Assembly: GCF_008933955.1 (NCBI RefSeq)
Contig: NZ_WBXO01000008.1
Span: 62,001-126,000, forward strand
DNA length: 64,000 nucleotides
Source of the DNA: Heliorestis acidaminivorans
Lineage (GTDB): Bacteria > Bacillota > Desulfitobacteriia > Heliobacteriales > Heliobacteriaceae
Direction of reading: 5' to 3'
In this document: positions 16,175 to 24,300 of the stretch, piece by piece
How the letters are laid out: every line of letters starts with the position of its first letter
Position numbering within the stretch: position 1 is the stretch's first letter
Translations under genes and position numbers: made by a program
Notes under the pieces: model-generated
The model's database searches: none
What the model was told of the DNA's origin: nothing
Seen by the model: the letters and a program-made list of their open reading frames with translations, nothing else

Positions 16175-17795
16175 CTTCTACCTCATAATCAGGGTAAAGA
16201 TAGACTTCCTGCACAAGGAGATGAAGAAGTTCCTGCTTTCTCTCTTGACTTAAATTGTCCAATGTAGATACATAAATAGTCATAAGTTCTGCCAGCTTAA
16301 GTATTGTTTCGTGTGCTGAGTCTACTTCAGCTAGTCTTCTGTTTAGTGTATCAAGAGTCAACAATAACTCTTCTTTTTCCGTACGCAACTCGGTCACTCG
16401 AGTTCGATATTCATCTAATTCAATTACCTCGGCTTCATAAGCTTCTTGCTGACGCTTTATAGCCTTTTCATTTCTTTTAATTTGACTTTGTAGTTCTTCT
16501 CTTTTATGTCGTTCCCTCTCTAATCCATCGGTGAAGATATCTTTTCTAGACTGAACGTATTGGACCATTTCATCAGGGTTTGTTAACATAATAACTTTAT
16601 CTTGAATTAGTTTAAAGACTTCCATATCTACTCGTGCCATTTCATAAATCTTTGTTTTCGAATCACACCGACCATTACGTCCTTGACAGACGTATCGATA
16701 GTAATAATAAGTGACTTCTTGCCCGTTTTCAGATTTTTTCTTGTGTTTTGATCTGAATTCTGAGCCATACATATGTCCTTTGCAAATTCCACACCGCAAC
16801 AGAGTACTTAGAAGGTATTTTCGCTCAAAACTGATTCGACGTCGATTATCTATTTTTCGTCTCGAAAGCATAATCTCGTGTACTTTATCCCATTCCTCTT
16901 GAGTGATTAAAGCAGGGTGAGCATCTTCTACTATTACCCACTCTTCCATAGGGCGACGAACACGTTTTCTTTGACCCGTAGCAGTTCGAAGCAGAGTTGT
17001 TGTATTATAAACCATAAACCCTAGGTATGCAGGATTTTCTAATAAGACTTTTATAGCACTCTCTCTCCAAATACCACCCCTTGAAGTTTTTATGCCTTTA
17101 CTGTTTAACCAACGAGCTATACTGTCTCTTCCTTGTCCAGAAAGAAAACGAGATATTATTTCTTTATAAATTGGTCCTGTAACTGGATCTGGTTCATATT
17201 TTCCTTTATCTGTTTCACTGTATCGATAGCCAAAAGGTGGCTTAACATTTCCTTTACCTTCCTTAGCCTTTAGAATTTGTGTTACTTTAATTCGGGAACT
17301 TGTAGTTTTTCGTTCTTTTTGTGCCATAGCCGCATGAATCACCAACAAAAATTCATCGTCATCGGTTCGGCTATCGTAGTTTTCACGTATACTAATCATA
17401 AAGCCACCATAATCGGCTAAAGTTCGCTTAAGCTCTAAAATGTCCATTACATCCCGAGAAGAGCGAGCTATTTCTTTAGTGACAATACCTCTGATTTTTC
17501 CTGCTCGAATATCTTGAATCATTTCTTGTAGTTCGTTTCGATAACTTGCGTATTCACCACTTTTTACATCTATATACATTTTGAACAGTCTATAACCATT
17601 AACATCTGCCCATTCTGTTAAGTACTTCTGTTGATTTTCTACACTAGACTTTTGACCTTCTTTTTGCGTAGAAACACGAACATAACCTCCAATAGCGATA
17701 CCTTTTTGATTTAAGGTGTCTTTGGAATGTGGCATTTCCTCTATGTTTTTGTAATTACGTTTTGGATCAACTAATTCAAACTTTTGTTTATCCAA
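16152..17795 (-). CDS. Large serine recombinase (integrase/excisionase of the element)
   Basis: 547 residues. The catalytic domain begins near residue 34 with GYVRVSTQKEGQKSSVENQQ (catalytic Ser in RVST) and has the arginines of TKEIARSSRDVMDI. A recombinase domain (PPFGYRYSETDKGKYEPDPV) follows, then a zinc ribbon (CGICKGHM ... CQGRNGRCDS) and a coiled coil (~430-500). The reading frame is open upstream to 17903, but a terminator hairpin lies at 17845-17882. TTG at 17795 has AAGGGG at 9 bases, so I start there. This family inserts and excises DNA between short att sites; SpoIVCA of the skin element is a relative. It abuts the broken cotJC. Confidence 0.92.
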   Translation of the reverse strand: MDKQKFELVDPKRNYKNIEEMPHSKDTLNQKGIAIGGYVRVSTQKEGQKSSVENQQKYLTEWADVNGYRLFKMYIDVKSGEYASYRNELQEMIQDIRAGKIRGIVTKEIARSSRDVMDILELKRTLADYGGFMISIRENYDSRTDDDEFLLVIHAAMAQKERKTTSSRIKVTQILKAKEGKGNVKPPFGYRYSETDKGKYEPDPVTGPIYKEIISRFLSGQGRDSIARWLNSKGIKTSRGGIWRESAIKVLLENPAYLGFMVYNTTTLLRTATGQRKRVRRPMEEWVIVEDAHPALITQEEWDKVHEIMLSRRKIDNRRRISFERKYLLSTLLRCGICKGHMYGSEFRSKHKKKSENGQEVTYYYYRYVCQGRNGRCDSKTKIYEMARVDMEVFKLIQDKVIMLTNPDEMVQYVQSRKDIFTDGLERERHKREELQSQIKRNEKAIKRQQEAYEAEVIELDEYRTRVTELRTEKEELLLTLDTLNRRLAEVDSAHETILKLAELMTIYVSTLDNLSQERKQELLHLLVQEVYLYPDYEVEVKWSFEP

Positions 17796-17844
17796 TTGAC
17801 ACATCCCCTTCATTTCCATAACGGCAATATTAAATATGTCCTTC

Positions 17845-17882
17845 AAAAAAAAAGGCAGTCGGGGTTCTTCACCCTGACCGCC
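17845..17882 (-). terminator. Intrinsic terminator just upstream of the recombinase gene
   Basis: On the minus strand GGCGGTCAGGGT (17871-17882) pairs with ACCCCGACTGCC (17854-17865) with one mismatch, over a GAAG loop, followed by nine T. It isolates the recombinase from read-through of the long pilus operons or acts as an attenuator for it. Confidence 0.75.
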
Positions 17883-17962
17883 GCTTATCATTTTTATCTT
17901 CAATAGCCCATTTTAGAAACAATTGATATAAGTGGTATTTTATCCATTCTTTTTTCCTTTTC

Positions 17963-18003
17963 ACAATAAACCACCGCCATTATAAAGGGTTGTGGTTTAT
18001 TGT
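17963..18003. repeat. 12-bp inverted repeat upstream of the recombinase
   Basis: ACAATAAACCAC (17963-17974) and GTGGTTTATTGT (17992-18003) are perfect inverted copies 17 bases apart. No T-run follows on either strand, so an operator or a recombination-factor site is as likely as a terminator. Confidence 0.55.
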
Positions 18004-18032
18004 TATGCAGAGAGAGCTTTGTCCTATTTCTC

Positions 18033-18188
18033 TTATCCTGCTTTTTTCTCAAGCACTTTCGCATGATTTTCTGCTTGTTGTTTTAAATCTTCCATAGCCC
18101 AACGAGCCAACAACTCATATGTTTTTTCCATGAAAATCTTGTTTGCTTGGGTTTCTTCAGGAGGCGCAACTACAATACTAGGCTTCAT
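18033..18188 (-). CDS. 51-residue helical protein, unknown
   Basis: MKPSIVVAPPEETQANKIFM then a helix EKTYELLARWAMEDLKQQAE and a basic end. ATG at 18188 follows GAGGAGGAAAG closely; an upstream in-frame codon at 18224 lacks a site. It lies alone between two terminators, just upstream of the recombinase on the same strand. That is where a recombination directionality factor could be, but the sequence does not prove it. Confidence 0.6.
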   Translation of the reverse strand: MKPSIVVAPPEETQANKIFMEKTYELLARWAMEDLKQQAENHAKVLEKKAG

Positions 18189-18222
18189 AAATCTTTCCTC
18201 CTCTGATTTAGCTCTTCTAAGC

Positions 18223-18261
18223 AAAAAGACGGTACTCCTACCATGGAGAACTGTCTTTTTT
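18223..18261 (-). terminator. Terminator after the HD-GYP gene
   Basis: On the minus strand AAAAAGACAGTTCTCC pairs with GGAGTACCGTCTTTTT (two mismatches), and the arms end in T. It closes the CpaE/TadE/HD-GYP transcript. Confidence 0.7.
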
Positions 18262-18272
18262 GCGTGTTTCTT

Positions 18273-18890
18273 CTAAACGATTATACTCTCATATTCTTTT
18301 TCTAAAACTTCTGCTACTTTCGTTGAGTAACCTTGCCGAACTAGCTCTTGAGCCGCTGCCTCGGCATTATAAACAACTTTGCGATACCGCCTTGGCTCTG
18401 TCAAAGCAGCGAATATGTCAGATGCGCTAACAATGAGAGATAGTGGGTTTGTCAACTTTTTACCCGTAGGATAGCCTTGTCCATTGGGTCGTTCATGATG
18501 CTCTTGAATGATTGTCAGAATCTCTATTGGGACATTTGGCCAAAGTTCTTCTACTATATAAGTTCCAGTAGTCGGATGACACCTCACTATTTCACGATCT
18601 CTCTCTGTTAGTTCTTTGTGAGAAAATTTATTGGGCCAAGTTGTTTTGCCAATATCATGAAAAAAAGCTCCTGCTGTCACGATCGATTCGGTTTCTTCAT
18701 CCTCATTAAAAAGTTCTTGGACTAAAAATCTTGAGTATGCCGCAACTCGAAGAGAATGAGAAAATAGCTCTGTATCCCAATCTCGTATCTTACGAAACAA
18801 TAACCAACGATTTGGACAGTAGATATTATTTAATGTACATTCAACAAGATTGTCATGGTTTCTTAGTAGGTTGACTTGCAGCTCTAACAC
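18273..18890 (-). CDS. HD-GYP domain protein (likely c-di-GMP phosphodiesterase)
   Basis: 205 residues. The HD site is FFHDIGKTTWPNKFSHKELT, the second His pair is in IIQEHHERPNGQGYP with the full HHExxxGxGYP motif, and SLIVSASDIFAALTEPRRYR follows. This is the signature of HD-GYP enzymes that degrade cyclic di-GMP, a messenger that often controls type IV pili. Unusually, no sensor or receiver domain precedes it. The start is unclear: GTG at 18890 is almost on top of AAAGGA, and a CTG ten bases later is possible. Last gene of the CpaE-TadE operon, so pilus control is a fair guess. Confidence 0.85.
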   Translation of the reverse strand: MLELQVNLLRNHDNLVECTLNNIYCPNRWLLFRKIRDWDTELFSHSLRVAAYSRFLVQELFNEDEETESIVTAGAFFHDIGKTTWPNKFSHKELTERDREIVRCHPTTGTYIVEELWPNVPIEILTIIQEHHERPNGQGYPTGKKLTNPLSLIVSASDIFAALTEPRRYRKVVYNAEAAAQELVRQGYSTKVAEVLEKEYESIIV

Positions 18891-18898
18891 ATCCTTTG

Positions 18899-19456
18899 CT
18901 ATCGTACAAACCTGTACAGTTCACTCTCAGGAATATCAGGAACATCTATTAAGACATGTAGGCTTAATGGAATACTGGGCAAGAAAGTCATTTTTATCAT
19001 GCCTTCAACATGAACGTAGACAGCAGGGGACGTGATTCGGTGAAGATGTGGAGCCGGAGCCGTTTCATCAAGCCTCCCATCCTCATCATAGTTAAAAACA
19101 GCAAAACTAGAAACGCCTAGCTCTTCGTCAAGTGTTAGATATCTTATCGCTTTAGATTCTTTTTTCCATATCTCTTCAAATTGCTCTCTAGCATCTGCCT
19201 TCAAGCTATTTCTCATATCCTCTTCTATGAAAATATTTCTGTCTGCTAAATCAATTCTATTTACACTGCCGTAGCTTGCCATCAAAGCATGATCAATGGC
19301 ATTGTAAATGACTCTACTCTTGGTTACATACTCTGCCATCGTTACCATGGATACGAATGCAATCAGCAAAAGCACTACAATGATCAAACCTGTCAACGCT
19401 GTGCCTGTTCCACGGTTATCATAGATAAACTTTCTAAAAAACAAATAAAACATCAC
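18899..19456 (-). CDS. TadE/TadG-like pseudopilin, first of two
   Basis: 185 residues. One N-terminal membrane helix after a short basic lead (YDNRGTGTALTGLIIVVLLL) is followed by a soluble exported domain. This layout matches minor pilins of the Tad system. The conserved Glu of TadE (RGxxxxE) is not present in this copy, so identity rests on layout and on operon position beside a clear TadE-like gene and a CpaE-like ATPase. It sits 10 bases downstream of the next TadE-like gene. Confidence 0.6.
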   Translation of the reverse strand: MMFYLFFRKFIYDNRGTGTALTGLIIVVLLLIAFVSMVTMAEYVTKSRVIYNAIDHALMASYGSVNRIDLADRNIFIEEDMRNSLKADAREQFEEIWKKESKAIRYLTLDEELGVSSFAVFNYDEDGRLDETAPAPHLHRITSPAVYVHVEGMIKMTFLPSIPLSLHVLIDVPDIPESELYRFVR

Positions 19457-19466
19457 CCCTTTCTTA

Positions 19467-19928
19467 CTATCTTTTATGACTTGTTGACACGCTGTACATG
19501 GCTGGAGATGAAATTTTCACAGTCTTACTCTCTGAAGCTAAAACAAAATTTGTTAGTGTTACTCTGTCATACTTTTTTGTGTAACTTAGTTGCACTCCGA
19601 TCCTTTCCCCGTATTCAGCTCTTTCGCCCTTAAGTTTTTCCGTTCCATCATCGTGAAAAGCTCTAAAGTCTATTTCTAATTCGCTTACTTCAAGACCTAG
19701 ATGAACTGCTCTAGAGCGTACGTCCTGTAAAGCTTGGCTGCTTAATTCTCCCTGTGATTCAGCAAGAACTAGAGCGTAACGAGCAAGGCCGTTTATTTTG
19801 TCGCTCGTTCTGCTGAGATGAATAGGCTCTACCATGGCCAAAACGAAAAAAGCAAGAATGATAGCTATCGCTACAAAAGATAGAGCTTCTCCACCGCCAC
19901 GTTCATTACGCCAGAAGGTTTTTAACAT
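19467..19928 (-). CDS. TadE-like pseudopilin, second of two
   Basis: 153 residues: RNERGGGEALSFVAIAIILA is a good TadE start, with GGxxA-E and a single membrane helix. The exported domain carries KKYDRVTLTNF and a Ser/Thr-rich end. TadE-like proteins are processed by the prepilin peptidase and prime or cap Flp pili. The gene starts 9 bases after the CpaE-like ATPase gene. Confidence 0.7.
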   Translation of the reverse strand: MLKTFWRNERGGGEALSFVAIAIILAFFVLAMVEPIHLSRTSDKINGLARYALVLAESQGELSSQALQDVRSRAVHLGLEVSELEIDFRAFHDDGTEKLKGERAEYGERIGVQLSYTKKYDRVTLTNFVLASESKTVKISSPAMYSVSTSHKR

Positions 19929-19937
19929 GTTTTCCCC

Positions 19938-21293
19938 CTACCGTGACACTAACTTTTTCAGTCTGTCTAAGATACCATTTGACATCTCAACTTGCGTGAA
20001 AAGCCTCCTAGCAATTCTTTCTATTTCATCGCCAAAAGAAGAATCAACCAGAGCTGGTATCTTGCCCTGGTTGATTATCCTCTGTATATCAGGTTTCCAA
20101 TGAACCGCTCCATATGCTTTTGACTGAAGGAAATCCTCGGCATCGGAAATATCAATCCCTTCCTTACCTGTAATTCGATTAAAGACTTGCCCAACATCAT
20201 TAAAATCACCGATTAACTCTCTTACTTTTAATTGAGTTAACCATTTCCTAGTATTGTGTAAAGTGGCCGTATCGAAGCCATTCATACAAATAAGCTTCGT
20301 AGCATAACGAATAGCCTCCGTTGTATGTATCTGTAAATTTGATCCGGTATCAACGACTACATAGTCAAAAAACCTTGGTAGGTTGAAAAGAATCTTCTTT
20401 ATCCCGTTAGAATCTATGAACTTCTCATCTGATAATCCTGTAAGATTAGCAAGAACGTATATTCCACTTGAGTGTTTTTGCATTAATTCCAAAAGAACAT
20501 TTTCTCGGATTACTTCTGGCAATGACTCCAAAAGAAAAAAGTCCTCATCAAAAGAAAGCTGTAGTTGAGCCGCTACATTGCCCCAGGGTAGATCTAAGTC
20601 AATAAGTGCTACACGTTGTTTTGTAATCTTATAGATTACAGCAGCTAGATTGACAGCCATTACCGTTTTACCTGTACCTCCTTTTGGGCTGGCAATTACA
20701 ATGACTTCTTTTGCTAGAGTAGTACCGTTTAATGTTCTTAGAGCATAATTTTCTGAATCGACCTCTTCTTTTTCACTGGGCGATTCACTCGTGTCTTTTT
20801 TCTTACTAGAAGCTTTACTCTGCTCTTGGAAATCGCTTAAGCATATTTCTTTTTGTCTATTGTCATTTCTGTCTCTATCACCACCATCTTTCACGGTATT
20901 GTCTGTTTCTTTCTCTAGCCGCAACATAGCATCTCGATAGGTAGCTGGAGACTCCATTGCTTGTTTAAGTTTACTTGGTGTTATTGGGTTATAAAGGACA
21001 TCATAAACACCGCACCGAATGGCCTCTGTGACTAAAGGAGCATCATAAGCAATCGATCCTGCCAGTAAAATAACTCGAATTTCTTCAAGTCTAAGGGATG
21101 TAATGATACACTCAATCTCTTCGCTACCTGGCAAAAACGCTGATAGTATTACGACATTAACGCTTTCTTTCTTAGCCATTAATACTACGCTCTCCCTATA
21201 GCCAACCCAAACCGTTTCTAAGCCAGTGAAAAGGGAAACGACATTATCTATTTGCTTGACTCCTGTTGCCAGAAGCACTTTCAACTTGCTCAC
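19938..21293 (-). CDS. CpaE/TadZ-like ParA-type ATPase with receiver-like N-terminus
   Basis: 451 residues. Residues ~1-115 resemble a degenerate response-regulator fold (VNVVILSAFLPGSEEIE, AIRCGVYDVLYNPI). An acidic linker follows, then a MinD/ParA ATPase with deviant Walker A ASPKGGTGKTVMAVNLA near 205, LIDLDLPWGN and DYVVVDTGS. TadZ/CpaE proteins place Tad pilus machines at particular cell sites. All ATP-binding residues are present, unlike the second CpaE-like protein at 31.6-32.7 kb. The GTG start at 21293 has AAAGGTAG closely upstream. Confidence 0.88.
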   Translation of the reverse strand: MSKLKVLLATGVKQIDNVVSLFTGLETVWVGYRESVVLMAKKESVNVVILSAFLPGSEEIECIITSLRLEEIRVILLAGSIAYDAPLVTEAIRCGVYDVLYNPITPSKLKQAMESPATYRDAMLRLEKETDNTVKDGGDRDRNDNRQKEICLSDFQEQSKASSKKKDTSESPSEKEEVDSENYALRTLNGTTLAKEVIVIASPKGGTGKTVMAVNLAAVIYKITKQRVALIDLDLPWGNVAAQLQLSFDEDFFLLESLPEVIRENVLLELMQKHSSGIYVLANLTGLSDEKFIDSNGIKKILFNLPRFFDYVVVDTGSNLQIHTTEAIRYATKLICMNGFDTATLHNTRKWLTQLKVRELIGDFNDVGQVFNRITGKEGIDISDAEDFLQSKAYGAVHWKPDIQRIINQGKIPALVDSSFGDEIERIARRLFTQVEMSNGILDRLKKLVSR

Positions 21294-21321
21294 CTACCTT
21301 TTGAGAAAATTTGCTTCACAT

Positions 21322-21358
21322 AAAAGAAGCCCGAAGGCATTGAATGACTTCGGGCTTC
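21322..21358 (-). terminator. Terminator after the giant PKD gene
   Basis: On the minus strand GAAGCCCGAAG (21348-21358) pairs perfectly with CTTCGGGCTTC (21326-21336), then TTTTATG. It splits the giant gene from the CpaE-TadE operon. Confidence 0.8.
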
Positions 21359-21366
21359 GACGTAAG

Positions 21367-24300
21367 CTATTCTTTTGGATTGACCACTCTTCTTGGCTTC
21401 ACTAAGTCATAGACACTGTACTTAATTTCAAAATCTCTTGCTGGAGTCATTTTTGTTTCAGGCGCGAATCCTGGTGGCTCTTGCCTTGCTATGCGATAGT
21501 AGATCGGATACTTGCCATCTTTTGTCCATACATTGACGATAAACTCACCATCCCACTTCCGCATAAAAGGAATATTGTTTACACTAGGATATTCGTGGGG
21601 TAACGTCGTCGCTTTCGTTAGGGGAATGGGCACATACCCAATACTGTTAATTGTTTCTGTTGGTGCAGGAGTTTGTTCTTTTCCTTTACTAGGCGGTAGC
21701 ATTTTGCCTTCTTCAACGACCATATTATAAGGAACTAAAACCCATGCATGGGTGGCATACCCCTCGCTTTGTAACGAAACTTTGATTCGTTCTCCTGCCA
21801 ATGCAGGTTGAGGACTTACCACTGGTTCTTTGGCAAAGTCTAATGGTGCAATCACCATAAGTGATTGTTCAAACCATTCAGATGAAAGATCCCATGAATC
21901 TTCTACCCTGAGTCTTAATTTATATGGTTTTTCAGATGGCATATTAATTTTGGGCCAAATCGGATTAGGACCAATAGGAAATTGACCAGAAGAAGCTGCT
22001 GGACTAGATAAATCACTTCGAATTATCAGCCAATTATCTATTAATTGACCAGATGGCGATAAAAGCTCCCAATACCAACGCTCAACCTTATTGCTAATGG
22101 GACTACCTAATGGCTGAAAGGCTTCAGACTGATCTACTGTCCAGTAGGGTTGTGTAACCATTACTACATTAGAACCTATTATTGATTGTACATTAAATCG
22201 AGCTTTTGGCTTTTCTATAGGTGGGGTCACTGGTAGCGTCATAGTTGTACAACCCCAGTGGTCAACTATATTCGGATCGCCATACACGTCGATAACACAT
22301 AGTTTTATCTCATATACACCAGCAGTGGTAAAAGAAAATATAGGATTTTGTGTGGTGTGAGTTATGTTTCCTGAACCATTGCTAGGAATCTCCCAATGCC
22401 ACCTAGTAACTTTATCGCCATTGGGGTCTATACTCTGGTCTATAAATTGTACTGCTTGTCCAACAATAGCTGGATAATGACTTGTTGTAAATCTAGCCAC
22501 AGGCGGATCATTTTTTACGATCACTTTGTTCATCGTCCATGTAGACCAGTAGCCAAACTCATTCATTACCCTGAGCCTAAATGTCCATTCACCCGGATAA
22601 GGTAAAGACGGTGGAATACTTGTGAGCCAAAGCGCTCCTTCCTCGCTTTCTTGTAATACCTGTTGTAAAGAAGGGTGGGTATGCCAGTTAGATATTTTGT
22701 TTCCATTCGGTAACTTATTAAACTGAATACGCCATTCGTACTGTACAATGCCTTTGTTGGGCCTGCTTCGGATATCTATAGATTCAGATTTGTCTATGAT
22801 TGTAATAGGCTTTCCATGACTTATTGCAGTACCATCAATTGAGCGAACTTCAAAATCAGCTACAGGTGGTCTTAGAACTAGAACTGTTCCTCCTGTTTCA
22901 TTAGACCACTTAGAATAGTGATCAATTAAATTAGATTGAGTAGGTGGCGTATTTTGAAGTCCAGGCAAATCTTTAACTCGATACTTGATATTATACCAGC
23001 CTGGCTTGGTAAACCATCTTGGCGGCATAACAAGTGTTTTGTTATGTAAAGAACTGTCTATGCCAAGGTGGTTTTCAACAATACCTTTGCTGTAACTAGG
23101 ATAAAGCTCTAAGTCTATTTTATTGGGAAGATGCTCAAATAACCATTCACGACCGCTAGAAGGATCTAAAGGATCATGTTCAGGGTCATTTTCGTTAACC
23201 TTAAAGTGTAATGGTTGATATACCAATACAGTATCAAAACGAGTGTTTTTCTGCTCAAAGAACGATAGAATATGTTCAGAAATTTCTCCCATTGGAATGC
23301 GCATGTCATTGTTGCTATTTACCTGAAAACCACCTGAAGGTAAATATAACCATTTAGGTACAACTTCAGGTGAACCGATTAAAAATAGCTGAATTTTATT
23401 CGTTTCTAAAAAAAGACGAATGTTTTGAAAAGTAACATTATCTTCCTCTCGAATTTGTTTATCTGTTGATAAAACGACATACTTATTGGCTTCCTGTGAA
23501 AAAGAGAGTTTTTGAAGTTCATCTAATAAACTGCGTGTATTTAGATCTTCTACAAAAGTCCAATATTCTCCCTGCTCTCCATTCATTGCCACACGTTTTC
23601 TACCCTGTGTAACATTTTTAATAGTCTTTCCTTCAAAAGGCCAAGACTCAATAGTTTTTTCTACCTTTCTAGTTTTTAAATCAGCGGCTACTTTGTAATA
23701 GGTTCCAGTAGGCCAATTGTAAGGAGTATAGAGTATATTACTGTCATTTCGAATAGTCAAAGTCCGCCAATTAAAGAAATTCGGTGGGAGAGCTGTGTCA
23801 GCATCACTACTATGATATTCAATTATTCTTTCATTGTGATACCATTCTTTATTTGCCCATGGGGAGGTAGAAGTGCTCTTAAAGTATTTTAATTTCACAC
23901 TGTTGGTATAAAAAAGATAAGTATCTATTCCCAAAAAAGAACCATCTGAAAATTCTGCGTAATGTGTTAGTCTTGCATTTTCGTGAAAAGCTGCTTTATC
24001 CATTTGATAAGAATAAGTGTTATAGACGTAGTGACTTCCATACTTTTCTTCTATCGGATAAAGACCTACGCCATGCCAAGTATTGTATAATGTTGTATTA
24101 ACAATAATATTTCCTGCTGAATCAAAACTTTTTCTGTAAACACTATCACTTCGTATCTCTAAAAGAGTTATTTCTTGATCAATAGATACCAGTTGGTGAA
24201 ATTTATTGGACCTGCCTAAAAAACTAGCCCAAGAACCTGCATGAGACAAGTTTTTTAAAACCGTACCATTAGAGTTAAGGAATATTAACCTCTGGTATCC

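Noticed and set aside
16152..17903. Recombinase start at 17903
   Set aside because: A strong terminator with a nine-T run (17845-17882) lies inside the first codons of that version; TTG 17795 has a well-placed AAGGGG.
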